Origin: Metapseudomonas boanensis
GTDB taxonomy: Bacteria; Pseudomonadota; Gammaproteobacteria; Pseudomonadales; Pseudomonadaceae
Length of the DNA stretch: 64,000 nucleotides
Assembly: GCF_018704125.1 (NCBI RefSeq)
Contig: NZ_JAGTIS010000001.1
Coordinates: forward strand, 248,001-312,000
Direction of reading: 5' to 3'
Shown: in pieces, positions 26,973-35,131 of the stretch
Numbering within the stretch: the first letter of the stretch is position 1
Layout: every line of letters starts with the position of its first letter
Translations under genes and position numbers: made by a program
The notes under the pieces: generated by a model
The model's database searches: none
What the model was told of the DNA's origin: nothing
Seen by the model: the letters and a program-made list of their open reading frames with translations, nothing else

Positions 26973-27998
26973 TCAGTGTCCGCGCAGTAGCTCCGCTGCT
27001 TGATCGAGCAGCGCCAGGGGGGCGTTCGTTTTGTGCACGTCCACCGACAGCAGTTGACGGAAACGCCGGGCGCCAGGGAAACCCTGGGCCAGGCCCAGGA
27101 CATGGCGGGTGATGTGGTGCATTACCCCGCCTTCCTGCAGGTGGCGCTCGATGTACGGGCGCATGGCCGCCAGCGCCTCGGCACGGCTGGGCTGGGCGAT
27201 GGTGCTGCCGAACAGCGCAGCATCGACTTCTGCCAGCAGGTACGGGTTGTGGTACGCCTCCCGCCCCAGCATCACGCCATCGAAGGTCTGCAGGTGCTCC
27301 AGGCATTCGGCCACGGTCTTGATCCCGCCATTGAGGATGACCTCCAGGTCCGGGAAATCCCGTTTTAGCTGGGCCGCGACGTCATAGCGCAGGGGGGGGA
27401 TTTCGCGGTTTTCCTTGGGCGAAAGCCCTTCGAGAATGGCGATGCGCGCATGCACGGTGAAACTCCGGCAACCGGTCTCGCGTACCTGGCCCACAAAATC
27501 GCAGAGCTCTGCGTAGCTGTCACGGCCGTTGATGCCGATTCGATGCTTGACCGTTACCGGAATCTCCACGGCATCCAGCATGGCTTTCACGCAATCGGCC
27601 ACCAGCCTCGGGTGGCCCATCAGGCAGGCGCCGATCATGTTGTTCTGCACCCGGTCGCTGGGGCAGCCGACGTTCAGGTTGACTTCATCGTAGCCAGCTT
27701 CCTGGGCCATCCGTGCGCACGCCGCCAAGTCTGCTGGCACGCTGCCGCCCAACTGCAGGGCAAGCGGGTGCTCGCTTTCGTCATGCCGCAGAAAGCGCGC
27801 CCGATCGCCATGCAGCAGCGCACCGGTCGTGACCATCTCGGTATAAAGCAGCGCGTGACTGGAGAGCTGGCGCAGGAAAAATCGACAGTGGCGGTCAGTC
27901 CAATCCATCATGGGTGCAACAGAAAACCTCCTGTTTACCGCTGGCCTTGATGTTTCGGGCCTTGTGGCTTGATTTATGAGGGTTTCTGCTGTGTTCAT
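26973..27998 (-). CDS. dusA: tRNA-dihydrouridine synthase A
   Basis: A 341-aa flavoenzyme that reduces uridines in the D-loop of tRNA. Visible are the FMN-binding SVAPMMDWTDRH near the N-terminus, the catalytic Cys in NLNVGCPSDRV, the KHRIG segment, FTVHARI and NGGI. The first 22 or so residues (MNTAETLINQ onwards) before RRFSVAPMMDW probably come from the integrated island, because the integrase gene begins 86 bp upstream in the opposite direction and such islands rebuild the dusA start. The ATG at 27998 has only a weak GGAAG upstream; other starts are possible. Confidence 0.93.
   Translation of the reverse strand: MNTAETLINQATRPETSRPAVNRRFSVAPMMDWTDRHCRFFLRQLSSHALLYTEMVTTGALLHGDRARFLRHDESEHPLALQLGGSVPADLAACARMAQEAGYDEVNLNVGCPSDRVQNNMIGACLMGHPRLVADCVKAMLDAVEIPVTVKHRIGINGRDSYAELCDFVGQVRETGCRSFTVHARIAILEGLSPKENREIPPLRYDVAAQLKRDFPDLEVILNGGIKTVAECLEHLQTFDGVMLGREAYHNPYLLAEVDAALFGSTIAQPSRAEALAAMRPYIERHLQEGGVMHHITRHVLGLAQGFPGARRFRQLLSVDVHKTNAPLALLDQAAELLRGH
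27901..27934. other. Probable island attachment site in the 5' end of dusA
   Basis: This stretch encodes the conserved RRFSVAPMMDW region of DusA and is where the dusA-associated integrase family is known to recombine. The integrase gene next to it supports this. No second copy of the sequence was found in the window, so the other end of the island must lie outside or has diverged. The exact crossover point is not visible. Confidence 0.45.
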
Positions 27999-28041
27999 TT
28001 GCTTCCGTTTACGCTCGTTTTCGCTTGTTTTTGACCATGGG

Positions 28042-28082
28042 TTGCTACAATGTAGCAAATCGAATCGGGCGTGTAGCAAATC
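28042..28082. promoter_or_regulatory. Triple TGTAGCAA motif before the integrase start
   Basis: TTGCTACA (28042-28049) and TGTAGCAA (28051-28058) form a near-perfect palindrome with one central base, and TGTAGCAAATC is repeated at 28051 and 28072, ending 1 bp before the integrase ATG. The layout suggests an operator or recombinase-binding array that replaces a ribosome-binding site. It would cover the starts of both integrase and dusA transcripts. Confidence 0.5.
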
Positions 28083-28083
28083 C

Positions 28084-29205
28084 ATGGGAACTATCACTCT
28101 CCGCAAGCGCAAGGACGGCTCTGCACGGTATACCGCGCAGATCAGGATCATGCGTCAGGGCGCTACAGTTTATCAGGAAAGCCAGACGTTCGATCGGAAG
28201 GCCACTGCGCAGGCCTGGATCAAGCGGCGAGAAACGGAGTTGGCTGAGCCCGGTGCTATTGCAAAGGCCAATCGTAAGGGCGTGACGGTCAAAGAAATGA
28301 TCGAGCGCTACCTTGATGAGTACGAAAAGATCAGGCCGCTGGGTAAGACCAAGCGTGCAACGCTCAAGGCGATTAGTGAAACATGGCTTGGCGAGCTTGA
28401 AGACACGCAAATCACTAGCCAGCAGCTGGTCGAGTACGGCAATCGACGAATGCAGGAGGACGGCATTCAGGCGCAAACGCTCGGGAATGACCTGGCCCAT
28501 TTAGGGGCCGTATTGTCCGTCGTAAGACCGGCATGGGGGTTCGACATTGACCCGATGGCCATGCCTGATGCGCGTCGTGTGCTGCGCAACATGGGGGCTG
28601 TGACTAAGAGTAGAGAGAGGAGCCGCCGGCCAACGCTTGCCGAGTTGGACAGGTTACTGACCTACTTTTCCGAAATGCGCGAACGCCGCAAGCAGCAGAT
28701 TGATATGGTGCGGGTGATTTTGTTTGCGCTGTTTTCGACGCGCCGCCAAGAGGAGATAACACGTATTCGCTGGGATGCCGTGGATGAGGTAGGGCAGCGC
28801 GTGTTGATCACCGACATGAAGAATCCGGGCCAGAAGTACGGGAATGATGTGTGGTGCCTGGTTCCAGATGAAGCGTGGCGACTGATCCAGTCAATGCCCC
28901 GCATTGCCGCGGAGGTGTTCCCCTATAACTGTCGGTCCGTGTCGGCATCGTTTACGCGTGCCTGCAGCTTCCTGGAGATAGGCGACCTGCATTTTCACGA
29001 TTTGCGCCATGAGGGTGTTAGTCGGCTATTTGAGATGGGGTGGGATATTCCCAAGGTGGCCAGCGTGTCGGGACATCGGGATTGGAACTCGATGCGGCGC
29101 TATACGCACCTGCGGGGGAATGGTGATCCCTGTGATCCTTACAAGGATTGGCCATGGCTGGAAAGGGCAGTAAGCGGCCCAGTAGTAGGGGCTATGTCGG
29201 GTTAG
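28084..29205 (+). CDS. int: Tyrosine recombinase, dusA-site integrase
   Basis: A 373-aa phage-type integrase. An N-terminal basic arm-binding part (TITLRKRKDGSARYTAQIR) and a SAM-like core domain (about residues 65-150) precede the catalytic domain. Catalytic residues are visible: Arg in FSTRRQEEITRI, HDLRH with its His-x-x-Arg, the second His in SGHRDW, and the nucleophile Tyr in RRYTHL. Position and orientation at the start of dusA identify its class. There is no Shine-Dalgarno sequence; the repeat array sits there instead, so leaderless or low-level translation is likely. Its stop overlaps the convergent PrtN-like gene by 4 bp. Confidence 0.93.
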   Translation: MGTITLRKRKDGSARYTAQIRIMRQGATVYQESQTFDRKATAQAWIKRRETELAEPGAIAKANRKGVTVKEMIERYLDEYEKIRPLGKTKRATLKAISETWLGELEDTQITSQQLVEYGNRRMQEDGIQAQTLGNDLAHLGAVLSVVRPAWGFDIDPMAMPDARRVLRNMGAVTKSRERSRRPTLAELDRLLTYFSEMRERRKQQIDMVRVILFALFSTRRQEEITRIRWDAVDEVGQRVLITDMKNPGQKYGNDVWCLVPDEAWRLIQSMPRIAAEVFPYNCRSVSASFTRACSFLEIGDLHFHDLRHEGVSRLFEMGWDIPKVASVSGHRDWNSMRRYTHLRGNGDPCDPYKDWPWLERAVSGPVVGAMSG

Positions 29206-29483
29206 GAGGCGCGGCTTACGCCGCGCCCCATCAACTTATTGTGTTCGGCTTTAGCTTTGCTGTGCTGGGCGTCGAGGTACGCAGCCAGGTCGTTAAGATG
29301 GACCCCCCGCGCCGATTTCTGGCTGCTCTCGATCGGCACCAGAGTGAGGTCAATCTGGCCTGAGGCGATCTTGAGCTTCATCTTCTCCGGCGTCAGGTGG
29401 CTGAAATAGTCGGCGCAGACCTTCTCAAGTGGGATGATTGCCAGCCCGTTGTACTGGGCCATCAGCAGAAAAATGGTATTCAT
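29202..29483 (-). CDS. Pyocin activator PrtN family protein
   Basis: A 93-aa protein resembling PrtN, the activator of pyocin genes: MNTIFLLMAQYNGLAIIPLEKV at the start, then FSHLTPEKMKLKIASGQIDLTLV, a putative DNA-binding helix pair. Its ATG overlaps the stop of the PrimPol gene (ATGA at 29480-29483), so it is translated from that transcript. Here it more likely regulates the island (excision or replication) than pyocins; that is inference. An upstream in-frame start at 29498 would lie inside the PrimPol gene. Confidence 0.8.
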   Translation of the reverse strand: MNTIFLLMAQYNGLAIIPLEKVCADYFSHLTPEKMKLKIASGQIDLTLVPIESSQKSARGVHLNDLAAYLDAQHSKAKAEHNKLMGRGVSRAS

Positions 29484-32287
29484 ACAGCGCTCCCGCAACC
29501 CAGCTTGTCGATGTCCACGTCCTTTTCCTTCAGTTCCTTCAGCGACAGGAAGAGCATTGGTCGTCCGTCGGCCATGCCGGCATATGGCTCGTACTTAACA
29601 AAGTAGGGTTCCTCCTGGATCAATTTGACGAACTGCGTGTCGCTGTCGATCACCGGTACGCAGCGCTGCTCGGCGTTGCAGAAGTGGATGTATTTGGCGT
29701 GCGCCAATACTGGGTCGAGGATCAAATACTCGGAAGTCACCGCGTAGTGCAGACCGGCGTGCAGGTAAACTTGGCCCACCGTGGCTGCCTCGCTGCTACG
29801 CGAAACAGCGATGATCACCATGAGCTTTTGCAAGACCAGATCAGTCTCACTTTGTACGGAGCTGTCGCGGTCATTGGCAAAACACTCGGTCACCGCCTTG
29901 ATCACCGGCTTGAGGGCCTCTAGCGTCTTTTCCAGGTGCAACTGAAAACAGATTTCCTGGAGCTTCCACAAGCCGACCAGGCAGACCTGCAGTGAGTGGC
30001 GCGGGCGGTCATCCATCAGCTCGGTGACCATTTCCGACGCTTTGTCCATCAGCTGCTCAATCTCGTCGATCGAGGTGGTCAAGGCGCGGACCATAAGCGC
30101 CTTGCCCAGGCGGCGCAGCTGCATGCGGTGCTTCTTCGCGTCATTGAACTCGTCGCGATATGGGCCGCGCTTCTTCTTGGTAAGGTGGACACGGACGGCG
30201 CGTTCCTGGATCGCGGGAATCTCGATTTCCTGCTCGGAGATCACGATGCATGGGGCCGACGCTGGGATTGCTACCGCCTCGGCGCCGAAGCGGTTTAGGC
30301 TGCGCGCGTTCGGTCGTCCCTTCAGCGTAGCCTCGCCGTTCCAGGTCGCCTTGATCCGCTCGCCCACCTCGGCGTACTTGGCGGCGGTCATCTTCGACTT
30401 GTTGTATTCCTCGACGATGCGCGGCACGGTCGTGGTGCCGGCGAGGTACTCGAGCATGCCGTAGTGTGAGGTAGACGGCGCGCTGACCCCGTGGTCCTGC
30501 TGCATGTAGTCGGTGCCGTTCAGCCAGGTGATCAGGCCGGCGGTCATGCTCTTCCCGGAGCCGGCGCTGCCCCACAGCGAGAGCACCGGGAACTGGCTGA
30601 AGAGGTGCATCAGATGGGTGCGGAAGTGCGCTGCGACACACCAGCCGATCATCAACCCGACCTCGTACTTGCTGTTGATCCGTAGGAGGTTGGCCATGGC
30701 GTGATCCACCTCCAGGTCACCCTTCTCGGCCATGGTGCAGTGCGCGAAGTACGGACGGGCCTGCAGGGTGCCGAAGAACTGGTGGGTGCCGCGCACCTTG
30801 ACGCTGTTCACGCTCATGTCCGGCTCGACGTAGGTGAACAGCGGGATGTCGTCTACGAAATCGAGGTGTATCCCGCAGGTGTGCACTCGGTAAACCTCGC
30901 CCACGACCTGATCCTCCTGGTTAAAAATAGCGGTCATGATTCGCTGTACGTCTAAGTCGGTGCCTTGGAAGGTCACGTCCATGCCGCTGAATTCACGGCT
31001 AAAGGCGTTGCGGCTGAGGAAGGAGTCTTCCTTGAACAATATCGTGCCCAGCTCGACGCCGCCCTTTATTACCGCCATGCGGGTGGCCACGCGGCGCGGA
31101 CTGGAGCCGTCCTGTGGCACGTCGATAAACACGTCCTGCGGCTGCAGCAGGAAGTTGGTCAGGCGCCGCTTGGCCTCACCCGACCGTATGTAGTAGCCGT
31201 CGGCCAGCGCCTCGGCCTTCAAGTCGAGGTCGTTGTCGTCCGCGTTGCTGCTCCCTTTGGCGATGGGGCAGCCTTCACAGGGGCGCTTGCTCAGCAGGGC
31301 GCGGATCGCGTTGCAGCCGAAGCTGAAGCTCGGGGTGTGCTCGACGTAGCGCGCCTGCGCCTCGATGTGGTCGCGGCGCGCCTTGGGCGTGGTGAACTTG
31401 CTCGACTTGCCGTTGCTCGCCAGCCGTGAGGCCAAGCTGTCGGCGACGGTCTGCGGCACGCCGGCGCGGACGATGTAGGTGGCGAGCTGGGTGGCCTGCT
31501 GGTTGAAGCTGGCGTCGCCCTTCACGTCCTTGTTGTCGCAGAACGCCTGGATGCAGGCCGGCACCGGCTCGCGGATTTTCTCCATGTCCGACGAGCTGGC
31601 GATGATCACCACCTTGGGCTTGGCGTTGACGCGCTTCTTGGCCTCTTCAAACATGGCCTTCAGCTCGTGGACCACGAGGCCTTGCGGGTCATCGAACTCG
31701 GCGGCGCGCGGGCCTTTCACCCATTCGCGGTAGGTCGCCTCGTCCAGCCCCTCCAGCTCGTCGACGGTCACCGGCACGCGGTAATTGCCGTCGGCGCGCT
31801 GCAGGTTGGCGATGCGGAAACTGTTGCCCCGGCCGCCGCTGTAGACGGCGAAGTCGAGGCCGAGGACGAACAGCTCGCGGGCCATCTCCTTGTAGATTTC
31901 CGGCAGGCGCAGCATGAACCGGCGACTGGTGAACAGGCTTTCCGGGACCAGCACGTGCAGGCCCTTGGAGCCGGACAGGAAGACCTGGATCACGTACTTC
32001 GGCACACCCATCCTGACCAGCTTGCCGACCAGTTCCTTGCCGCTGGCGATGGCCAGCGGCAGGTTGTCCTTGCAGTCGATGTCGAAGTACAGCGGCCCCC
32101 GGTAGGCCAGCTTGTCGCGGTTACGCGGCACCTCGGGATCGGTGCCGTCGGAGACTATCTGGTCCACTGCCAGGATCGTGAGTTTCTTTGCGCCACTGGC
32201 CTTTGCCATTTCCACTGGGTTATCCCCGGATTTGAACGACAGAACAGTCCACGCATCTTTCTCAGAGCGCTGAATGTAGTGATACAT
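29480..32287 (-). CDS. Archaeo-eukaryotic primase (PrimPol) fused to an ATPase domain
   Basis: A 935-aa replication protein. The N-terminal third carries AEP primase motifs: YFDIDCK (DxD, residues 67-73), FLSGSKGLHVLV (the sxH motif, 103-114), then LDFAVYSGGRGNSFRIAN. A Cys-rich stretch (CNAIRALLSKRPCEGCP, about 325-345) may bind zinc. About residue 570 there is a Walker A motif GSAGSGKS in a helicase-like ATPase domain, followed by a long helical C-terminus. AAGGGG precedes the ATG. Such primase-ATPase fusions drive replication of plasmids and integrated islands, so this island may replicate after excision. Encoded with the PrtN-like gene. Confidence 0.85.
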   Translation of the reverse strand: MYHYIQRSEKDAWTVLSFKSGDNPVEMAKASGAKKLTILAVDQIVSDGTDPEVPRNRDKLAYRGPLYFDIDCKDNLPLAIASGKELVGKLVRMGVPKYVIQVFLSGSKGLHVLVPESLFTSRRFMLRLPEIYKEMARELFVLGLDFAVYSGGRGNSFRIANLQRADGNYRVPVTVDELEGLDEATYREWVKGPRAAEFDDPQGLVVHELKAMFEEAKKRVNAKPKVVIIASSSDMEKIREPVPACIQAFCDNKDVKGDASFNQQATQLATYIVRAGVPQTVADSLASRLASNGKSSKFTTPKARRDHIEAQARYVEHTPSFSFGCNAIRALLSKRPCEGCPIAKGSSNADDNDLDLKAEALADGYYIRSGEAKRRLTNFLLQPQDVFIDVPQDGSSPRRVATRMAVIKGGVELGTILFKEDSFLSRNAFSREFSGMDVTFQGTDLDVQRIMTAIFNQEDQVVGEVYRVHTCGIHLDFVDDIPLFTYVEPDMSVNSVKVRGTHQFFGTLQARPYFAHCTMAEKGDLEVDHAMANLLRINSKYEVGLMIGWCVAAHFRTHLMHLFSQFPVLSLWGSAGSGKSMTAGLITWLNGTDYMQQDHGVSAPSTSHYGMLEYLAGTTTVPRIVEEYNKSKMTAAKYAEVGERIKATWNGEATLKGRPNARSLNRFGAEAVAIPASAPCIVISEQEIEIPAIQERAVRVHLTKKKRGPYRDEFNDAKKHRMQLRRLGKALMVRALTTSIDEIEQLMDKASEMVTELMDDRPRHSLQVCLVGLWKLQEICFQLHLEKTLEALKPVIKAVTECFANDRDSSVQSETDLVLQKLMVIIAVSRSSEAATVGQVYLHAGLHYAVTSEYLILDPVLAHAKYIHFCNAEQRCVPVIDSDTQFVKLIQEEPYFVKYEPYAGMADGRPMLFLSLKELKEKDVDIDKLGCGSAV

Positions 32288-32724
32288 ATTATCCCCTTGT
32301 CGACTTTATGACTTCGGTGTGTCTCGTAAATAACTCCAGAGGAAGGCGTTCTCTTGCCCGGTTGATTCCTTTCGGTCGAAAACCGAGGAGTAATTGACGA
32401 GCCGGTCGAATACGGCGTTGTCTATGTGGTCAGCGAAATTGGTGAGGTACAATTAGGTCGCGAAGAAGTTTCTGGCATGCGGAGCGTATATGCCTGGCGT
32501 CCCTTGGTGGCGTTTGGAGTGCATGTTTGGAGTTGTTGTTATTTATATTTATCGAGCGCGCAGAAAATCCCTGTGATTTGAAGTTTGTGTAGTTGAGAGG
32601 GTTGGGGCTGAAGCCCCCGATGAGCTGAGGTGGAACTCGAGTTGCGGGGCTTTATTTCTTGTATTCAGCCTTCGCTTCGTAGGTTAATGAGTTTCTGGAT
32701 TTTTTCCCAGGACTGCTAAGCAGG
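32288..32724. other. Intergenic region upstream of the PrimPol gene
   Basis: About 437 bp without a supported gene; only a 28-aa frame (32491-32577, ending in basic residues) that I do not trust. It includes a hairpin GGGGC-TGAA-GCCCC at 32604-32617, which could end the transcript of the 160-aa protein upstream on the minus strand. Confidence 0.4.
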
Positions 32725-33207
32725 CTAAGGGCTTACTGGGTTTTCAGGTTGTGCAAAGTTGTAAGTGGTACCGCGTTGCTCGGCCTCCTTAGCCACATGT
32801 TCAGCAAGAGCAGTGAATGGCTGAACAGTGCGCATTTGTTTGGCCGTAATCCGTTGCAAGACCAGGGGGCGCTTGTTCCGGGGGTAGCGACGGCCATGCT
32901 CGTCGAACGTAGGGCGAAACAAGCGGTAGTCTTCTTCCTGGAGACCGCGAGTCTCGATGGTCTTGCGGAGATTGCTGGCGGTCGGGCGATTTGGCAGCGA
33001 TACCACCAGCAGACTCCCCGGCGTCATCTGGCTGTACGCCAAGGCCAAGGAGTCGTAGATAACGGTGGATTGGCTGAACTGCTGGCCTCGGCCGCTAGCC
33101 TCGCTCGTCATGCGGGCGTAGCCGGGGGTGTCGGTCTCGATGACCTTGTATGCGATTTCGTCAGTAGTCCAGGCCGGTTTTGCAGAGGTGCCGTCCTTGA
33201 TCCCCAT
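32725..33207 (-). CDS. Unrecognised island protein, 160 aa
   Basis: A soluble protein of mixed composition with no recognised domain. Notable stretches are TVIYDSLALAYSQMTPGSLLVVSLPN and a basic segment RRYPRNKRPLVLQRITAKQMR that could contact nucleic acid. AAAGGAG lies 8 nt before the ATG, which supports it as a real gene. It is upstream of, and in line with, the PrimPol gene on the minus strand, so it may belong to the same replication unit. Confidence 0.65.
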   Translation of the reverse strand: MGIKDGTSAKPAWTTDEIAYKVIETDTPGYARMTSEASGRGQQFSQSTVIYDSLALAYSQMTPGSLLVVSLPNRPTASNLRKTIETRGLQEEDYRLFRPTFDEHGRRYPRNKRPLVLQRITAKQMRTVQPFTALAEHVAKEAEQRGTTYNFAQPENPVSP

Positions 33208-34561
33208 GTACTTAACTCCTTTCGGTTATGGCTACGTGCGTCTACTGCCTGCTTCGAGTATGAACACACATCTGCAGATCTGCCGACAGAAGGCCTGGAT
33301 TCATCGCGCTTTCCCGGGGAATGTTGCTCGGAATTCCAAGCAAGAGTGGTCGGAGCCCCATAACCCGTAAGCCCTGTGCTTGATCGCTTTGATGCGGTTA
33401 TCCACAGCCGTCAGGGGGGGATGGCTAAAATTTTTAGATTTTTTTTTTCGCGCATTTCCGGAGAAATAGGCTATGGGTAGCTCTCCTTGATGCGCTTGCT
33501 CACGCCCTCCAAGACCCTGTTATGCACGGGAACTCACCACCACCAGCCGCTGATCTCAAAGGCTCTGACTGTCGCGACCAGGCGACGCTTGTCGAGCGTC
33601 TTAGAAGGAGTGCCAGTGCAGATTGGTCAGGCGCCTGACATGGCAGATGGGGTGCGGTTGGAGTAAGCCTTCAAGCTGGATTCGCAGGCGCTGGATCCGG
33701 CGGGGTAACAGCTCCAGGCAGTCGATCCATTCGGTCACTCTCCCACCACGCAGTCAGCCGACGTGGCGTAGCGGCAGACGGAGCGGAGCACGCTGGTCGA
33801 ACAGGTTGGCCGCGATCGCGCGGGCGAGGTGCGCCCGAATCCTGTTGAATCCCAGGTTTTTCCCATTTGACGCCCTGAGAGGTGGCGGGAAAACCGCGCT
33901 GACTCGCCCAACAGTTCGGCGGTTGCTTCAAACAACTGCATAGCTCAACAACCGACTAAGAGGCTTAGGACGCGTTCGGCCATTCTCTTGGGCGTAGTTT
34001 CTCGCAGGAAAATTATTTTGGGAGGTTGAGTTTTAGAAAGCGTAGGTGACCTAAGGCAATGTGATTGTTAGGTAGATTTGATTATTCAGAAATATATCGC
34101 TCGGGGAGAGGTGAGTTGTGTGTTGGTTATGTAGATGCCTCAGGATGGATTGGTCCTTCCCAGTGATTTTGTACTGAGTACCGACGGTTTTTATTGAGTG
34201 GGAAATATGGCGAGGAGCTCTGGCTTGAGTTGTGTGGGAGTGTGTTTTTAAAAAAGGTGTGGGCGGGGTGGATTAATTTTTTGTAGGAATTTTATTGGGG
34301 CATCGCTGCGGATATTCAAAAATAATCTTGCTGATTTAGTGATTGGTTTGGTGTGTTGTTATATATCTGTATACGGATTTATATGTCTGTATTTGTCTTT
34401 GGGTTTTCAGTAATCCAGGTTGGGAGGTTTTAGGTGGTCTCCCAATAGGGCTGGCTCATGTGAATGCAGGAAAGTCCCGGCCTAAACCTCCCATATAAGT
34501 AGGTTTTGCTTTTTGAGAGGTGGGCTGTCACAGCATCTAGAACGTATATGGGAGAAGAACG
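33208..34561. other. Gene-poor AT-rich stretch of the island
   Basis: About 1350 bp. The first part has one DnaA box and a poly-T/AT block (see separate entry). At 33623-33943 both strands have open frames, including a minus-strand LELLPRRIQRLRIQLEGLL-like stretch, but frames switch and no start is supported, so a decayed gene is likely. From 33960 to 34560 the DNA is AT-rich with no frame of note, unlike the G+C-rich core. Confidence 0.5.
33398..33455. other. Possible replication origin element: DnaA box and AT block
   Basis: TTATCCACA at 33398-33406 is a perfect DnaA box. About 20 bp later comes an A/T run with nine or more consecutive T (33424-33452). The spacing to the PrimPol operon makes an island origin conceivable. 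Only one box was seen, and no iterons. Confidence 0.3.
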
Positions 34562-35131
34562 ATGGATATTGGTTATGCCCGCACCTCAACCATTGAGCAA
34601 GAGGCTGGTTTTGAGGCCCAGCTGCGTGAACTGGAACTATGCGGTTGTGAAAAAATATTCAAGGAGCAGGTGTCATCCGTTGCTCATCGTGCCCAGTTAG
34701 ATGCGGCGATTGAGTTTTCCCGCGAGGGGGACACCTTCGTTGTCACCAAGCTTGACCGGTTGGCCCGTTCGATCGGGGACTTGCTCCAGATACTGCGCCG
34801 ACTGGAGCTGAAGTTGGTTGAGGTGCGGATCCTCAATCTGGGCCTGGATACCAGCACACCCACCGGCAAGCTGATTTTGACCGTATTGGGCGGTGTGGCC
34901 GAGTGGGAGCGAACCATGATGCTCGAGCGGCAGCGCGAGGGGATTGCCAAAGCGAAGAAGGCTGGCAAGTACAAGGGGCGCAAGCCCATCCATGAGGACA
35001 AGCGGGCCGCCATTGTCAGCTTAGCGCGCGAAGGTGTGCCCAAAGCCAGGATTGCCCAGCAGGTAGGTGTTGGCCAGGCCACTGTTTACCGTGCGTTGGC
35101 GGCCAGTCGGGCGGCCGGCGCCAGCGATTAG
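34562..35131 (+). CDS. Serine recombinase (resolvase/invertase family)
   Basis: A 189-aa site-specific recombinase. The catalytic Ser is in IGYARTSTIEQ (residues 3-13), and the VTKLDRLARS and GGVAEWERTMMLERQREGI blocks complete the resolvase core. A C-terminal helix-turn-helix (RIAQQVGVGQATVYRAL, about 160-176) binds DNA. Size and layout fit Tn3-type resolvases and DNA invertases. No neighbouring transposase or inverted segment was found, so its target site is unknown; a 600-bp AT-rich stretch lies upstream. Confidence 0.92.
   Translation: MDIGYARTSTIEQEAGFEAQLRELELCGCEKIFKEQVSSVAHRAQLDAAIEFSREGDTFVVTKLDRLARSIGDLLQILRRLELKLVEVRILNLGLDTSTPTGKLILTVLGGVAEWERTMMLERQREGIAKAKKAGKYKGRKPIHEDKRAAIVSLAREGVPKARIAQQVGVGQATVYRALAASRAAGASD

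Noticed and set aside
33623-33943. 106-codon plus-strand frame and opposite minus frames
   Set aside because: No ribosome site, frames switch, no motif; most likely a decayed gene.
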